In this document: piece after piece, positions 4,635 through 6,416 of the stretch
Position numbering within the stretch: the first letter of the stretch is position 1
Layout: every line of letters starts with the position of its first letter
Notes under the pieces: generated by a model
What the model was told of the DNA's origin: nothing
The model's database searches: none
The model's input: only the letters and a program-made list of their open reading frames with translations
Made by a program: the position numbers and the translations under genes
DNA from: Candidatus Saccharibacteria bacterium UBA3225
GTDB taxonomy: Bacteria; Patescibacteriota; Saccharimonadia; Saccharimonadales; Saccharimonadaceae
Direction of reading: 5' to 3'
Assembly (NCBI GenBank): GCA_002363515.1
Contig: DEVX01000057.1
Coordinates: 1-6,416 of the forward strand
DNA length: 6,416 nucleotides

Positions 4635-5162
4635 TTATATTTTACGGTATATTTTGATACATGCAGCGGCGTATTTTTTGTCACTAAGCAGCTCTAGATA
4701 GGCGAATTGCGGTGGGGCTGGGGCTTCTGGGTGCGACAAGACTAAATAACCGCCCGGCACGAGATGTTGAATTAAAAAGATCACTATCTCGTACTGCGGG
4801 TTATCGTATGGCGGATCGGCAAAGATAATGCCATAATCACCGTCAGGAACGCGCACGAGCGTGGATCGGTCCGCTAGCTGGAGATTTACTAAGTTCTTCT
4901 GAATAGTGCGGATTGCTTTAGGATGCTTCTCCATAAAATCCACATGCGATGCGCCGAGCGAAAGAGCCTCGATGCCGATGGCGCCACTGCCAGCGAAAGC
5001 ATCCAATACGCGCCTTCCAGGAACCTCGTCGCGCAAACGATTAAAAATCGCCGAACGCTCACGCTCGCCCATCGGGTGCGTAGCATTGGTTCTTGGCGTA
5101 TCAATTAATCTACCGCCATATTCCCCAGAAATGATGCGTATTTGCGAGCTGCTTCTTGCCAT
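4635..5162 (-). CDS. rsmD: 16S rRNA (guanine966-N2)-methyltransferase RsmD
   Basis: Protein of 175 aa from ATG at 5162. It methylates N2 of G966 in 16S rRNA using S-adenosylmethionine. The N-terminal RsmD signature IRIISGEYGGRLIDTP is followed by THPMGERERSAIFNRL (about 28-43). SAM-binding motif I is VLDAFAGSGAIGIEALSLGA (about 52-71), and the catalytic N-methyltransferase motif is DPPY (116-119) within IIFADPPYDNP. The length is normal. An alternative GTG start at 5168 adds two residues, but AGGTG (5170-5166) sits better as a ribosome binding site for the ATG. The recG stop ends 6 nt before the ATG, or abuts the GTG directly, so the pair is an operon and probably translationally coupled. recG-rsmD adjacency is common in bacteria. 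No terminator separates it from hsp20, so some read-through is likely. Confidence 0.95.
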   Translation of the reverse strand: MARSSSQIRIISGEYGGRLIDTPRTNATHPMGERERSAIFNRLRDEVPGRRVLDAFAGSGAIGIEALSLGASHVDFMEKHPKAIRTIQKNLVNLQLADRSTLVRVPDGDYGIIFADPPYDNPQYEIVIFLIQHLVPGGYLVLSHPEAPAPPQFAYLELLSDKKYAAACIKIYRKI

Positions 5163-5168
5163 TTTCAC

Positions 5169-6416
5169 CTAATTCAATGTCGTTAATCGTTGATATTTGC
5201 GAACTGAATTACTCAATTCTTTATACTCTAGCATATTATATCCTTGCCGTCTAAATTGTTTCACTAGGCTGTCCGCCTTATGGACAAGCTTAGTATCGGT
5301 GATTGTTGCGATGCGCAAATCCAATGCGCCATGTTGCAACGAGCCATATAACTCGCCCGGTCCGCGCAGCTTTAAATCGACCTCGGCTAAATAAAAGCCG
5401 TCTTGCGAGCGTTCAATTTCTCGCAGCCGCCTTGTCGGTGCATCCGAATTCGAATTGATTAAGTAGCAATACGAGGCGTCACTGCCTCGACCAACGCGAC
5501 CACGTAGCTGATGTAGCTGGGACAAGCCGTATTGATCCGCGTCTGCAATTACCATTACAGTAGCATTCGGAACATTAACGCCTACTTCAACTACAGTTGT
5601 ACTAACAAGGATGTCGATTTGTCCTTTGGAAAATAAAGTCATAATTTCGTCTTTTTCGGCAGGCTTCATTTTGCCATGCAAAAATGCCACATTGTAATTC
5701 GGGAATTGATGGGCGATTTTTTGCGTTTCCTTTTTAACGTTTGACAGTTCACTAGCACCCTTGTCGTCGATTTTCTTGCAGATATAGTAGACTTGATGCC
5801 TTTTTGCCAATTCCTGTTCGATACTTTGCCACATTTGCTTCGTAGAATTTGGTGAGATAATTTTGGTCGTGATTGGCTGGCGACCAGCCGGAAGCTCATC
5901 CAGGATCGAAACGCTGAGGTCGCCAAATATCGTCAGCTGCAATGAACGCGGAATCGGCGTCGCAGTCATTGATAACAAGTGTGGCATTGTATGTGCTTTA
6001 GCAAGAAGCTTTTGGCGCTGAGCAACACCGAAACGATGCTGCTCGTCTATAATAGCTAAACCAAGATTTTTAAACTCCGTATCATCCGTAATGAGAGCAT
6101 GCGTTCCTATTACCAGGTCAACTTCCCCATTCTTAATATGTTTCTTTAATTCAGGTTTATGCTTGGTTGAGCCGGTTAATAATGCGATACTCAAACGGTC
6201 TTTAAATAATTGCGAAAGTGATTCGGCATGCTGTGTAGCGAGAACTTCCGTAGGGGCCATAATAGCCGCCTGCACTCCGGACATAGCCGCCACAAAGCAG
6301 CTCAGTGCCGCCACCATTGTTTTGCCGGAACCAACATCGCCTTGCAACAGGCGATTCATTGGAATTTCTTGTTCCATATCTTGGATTATTTCCCAAGTCG
6401 CACGACGCTGCGCATT
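5169..6416 (-). CDS. recG: ATP-dependent DNA helicase RecG (C-terminal part; N-terminus beyond window)
   Basis: The frame is open to the window edge, giving 415 residues; full RecG is about 680-700 aa, so the N-terminal wedge (OB-fold) region is missing. RecG remodels stalled replication forks and Holliday junctions. Numbering from the edge: [10 protein letters not shown] (1-10) just before motif I; Walker A GDVGSGKT at 26-33; [10 protein letters not shown]; Walker B/motif II DEQH at 124-127 ([10 protein letters not shown]); motif [13 protein letters not shown] ending at 158; the second RecA-like domain with [30 protein letters not shown] (about 271-288); motif [11 protein letters not shown] (303-311). 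The RecG C-terminal hallmark [20 protein letters not shown] follows. All motifs are intact and the C-terminus is of normal length. The internal ATG at 6377 is not the start, because homology continues upstream of it to the edge. Confidence 0.97.
   Translation of the reverse strand, partial: NAQRRATWEIIQDMEQEIPMNRLLQGDVGSGKTMVAALSCFVAAMSGVQAAIMAPTEVLATQHAESLSQLFKDRLSIALLTGSTKHKPELKKHIKNGEVDLVIGTHALITDDTEFKNLGLAIIDEQHRFGVAQRQKLLAKAHTMPHLLSMTATPIPRSLQLTIFGDLSVSILDELPAGRQPITTKIISPNSTKQMWQSIEQELAKRHQVYYICKKIDDKGASELSNVKKETQKIAHQFPNYNVAFLHGKMKPAEKDEIMTLFSKGQIDILVSTTVVEVGVNVPNATVMVIADADQYGLSQLHQLRGRVGRGSDASYCYLINSNSDAPTRRLREIERSQDGFYLAEVDLKLRGPGELYGSLQHGALDLRIATITDTKLVHKADSLVKQFRRQGYNMLEYKELSNSVRKYQRLTTLN

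Noticed and set aside
1..6416. Alternative genetic code with TGA as glycine (as in SR1/Gracilibacteria)
   Set aside because: All genes are full length under the standard code, and TGA ends the rhodanese-like and orphan genes in sensible positions.

Overview
The window looks like chromosomal DNA from a small-genome bacterium of moderate to low GC. My best guess is the candidate phyla radiation, Candidatus Saccharibacteria (TM7) or a relative. This is inference from short genes, tight spacing, standard-code ORFs (TGA acts as stop), the gene mix and many small membrane-anchored proteins of unknown role. No rRNA, tRNA, CRISPR array or recognisable insertion sequence is visible.

Left part (1-1720). 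A LemA-family membrane protein is read leftward off the window edge. It is divergent from a two-gene rightward operon whose ATGA overlap joins a membrane-anchored rhodanese-like protein to a membrane-anchored thioredoxin-like protein with a single active-site cysteine. Each direction has an extended -10 promoter, and the rightward one would give an almost leaderless mRNA.

Middle part (1728-2480). A self-contained leftward unit holds a fully consensus sigma70 promoter, a long structured leader, a strong ribosome binding site, one GC-rich orphan gene (169 aa) and its own hairpin terminator. Its base composition differs sharply from both sides. The leader has a hairpin starting at the predicted first nucleotide, an overlapping alternative hairpin, a possible 23-codon leader ORF whose stop overlaps the Shine-Dalgarno, and a segment that can pair either with a 14-bp perfect partner or with the Shine-Dalgarno itself. 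This is the most unusual region of the window.

Right part (2509-6416), all leftward. In reading order these are: the C-terminal part of the RecG helicase, cut by the window edge; rsmD (16S rRNA G966 methyltransferase), 6 nt after recG; a CIRCE operator overlapping a consensus promoter; an Hsp20 small heat-shock protein with its own terminator; a single-pass membrane protein with four extracytoplasmic cysteines; and, directly abutting it, an acyl-ACP thioesterase. recG-rsmD is a common bacterial pair. hsp20 is evidently controlled by HrcA. The last two genes form a short operon linking an envelope protein to a lipid enzyme.
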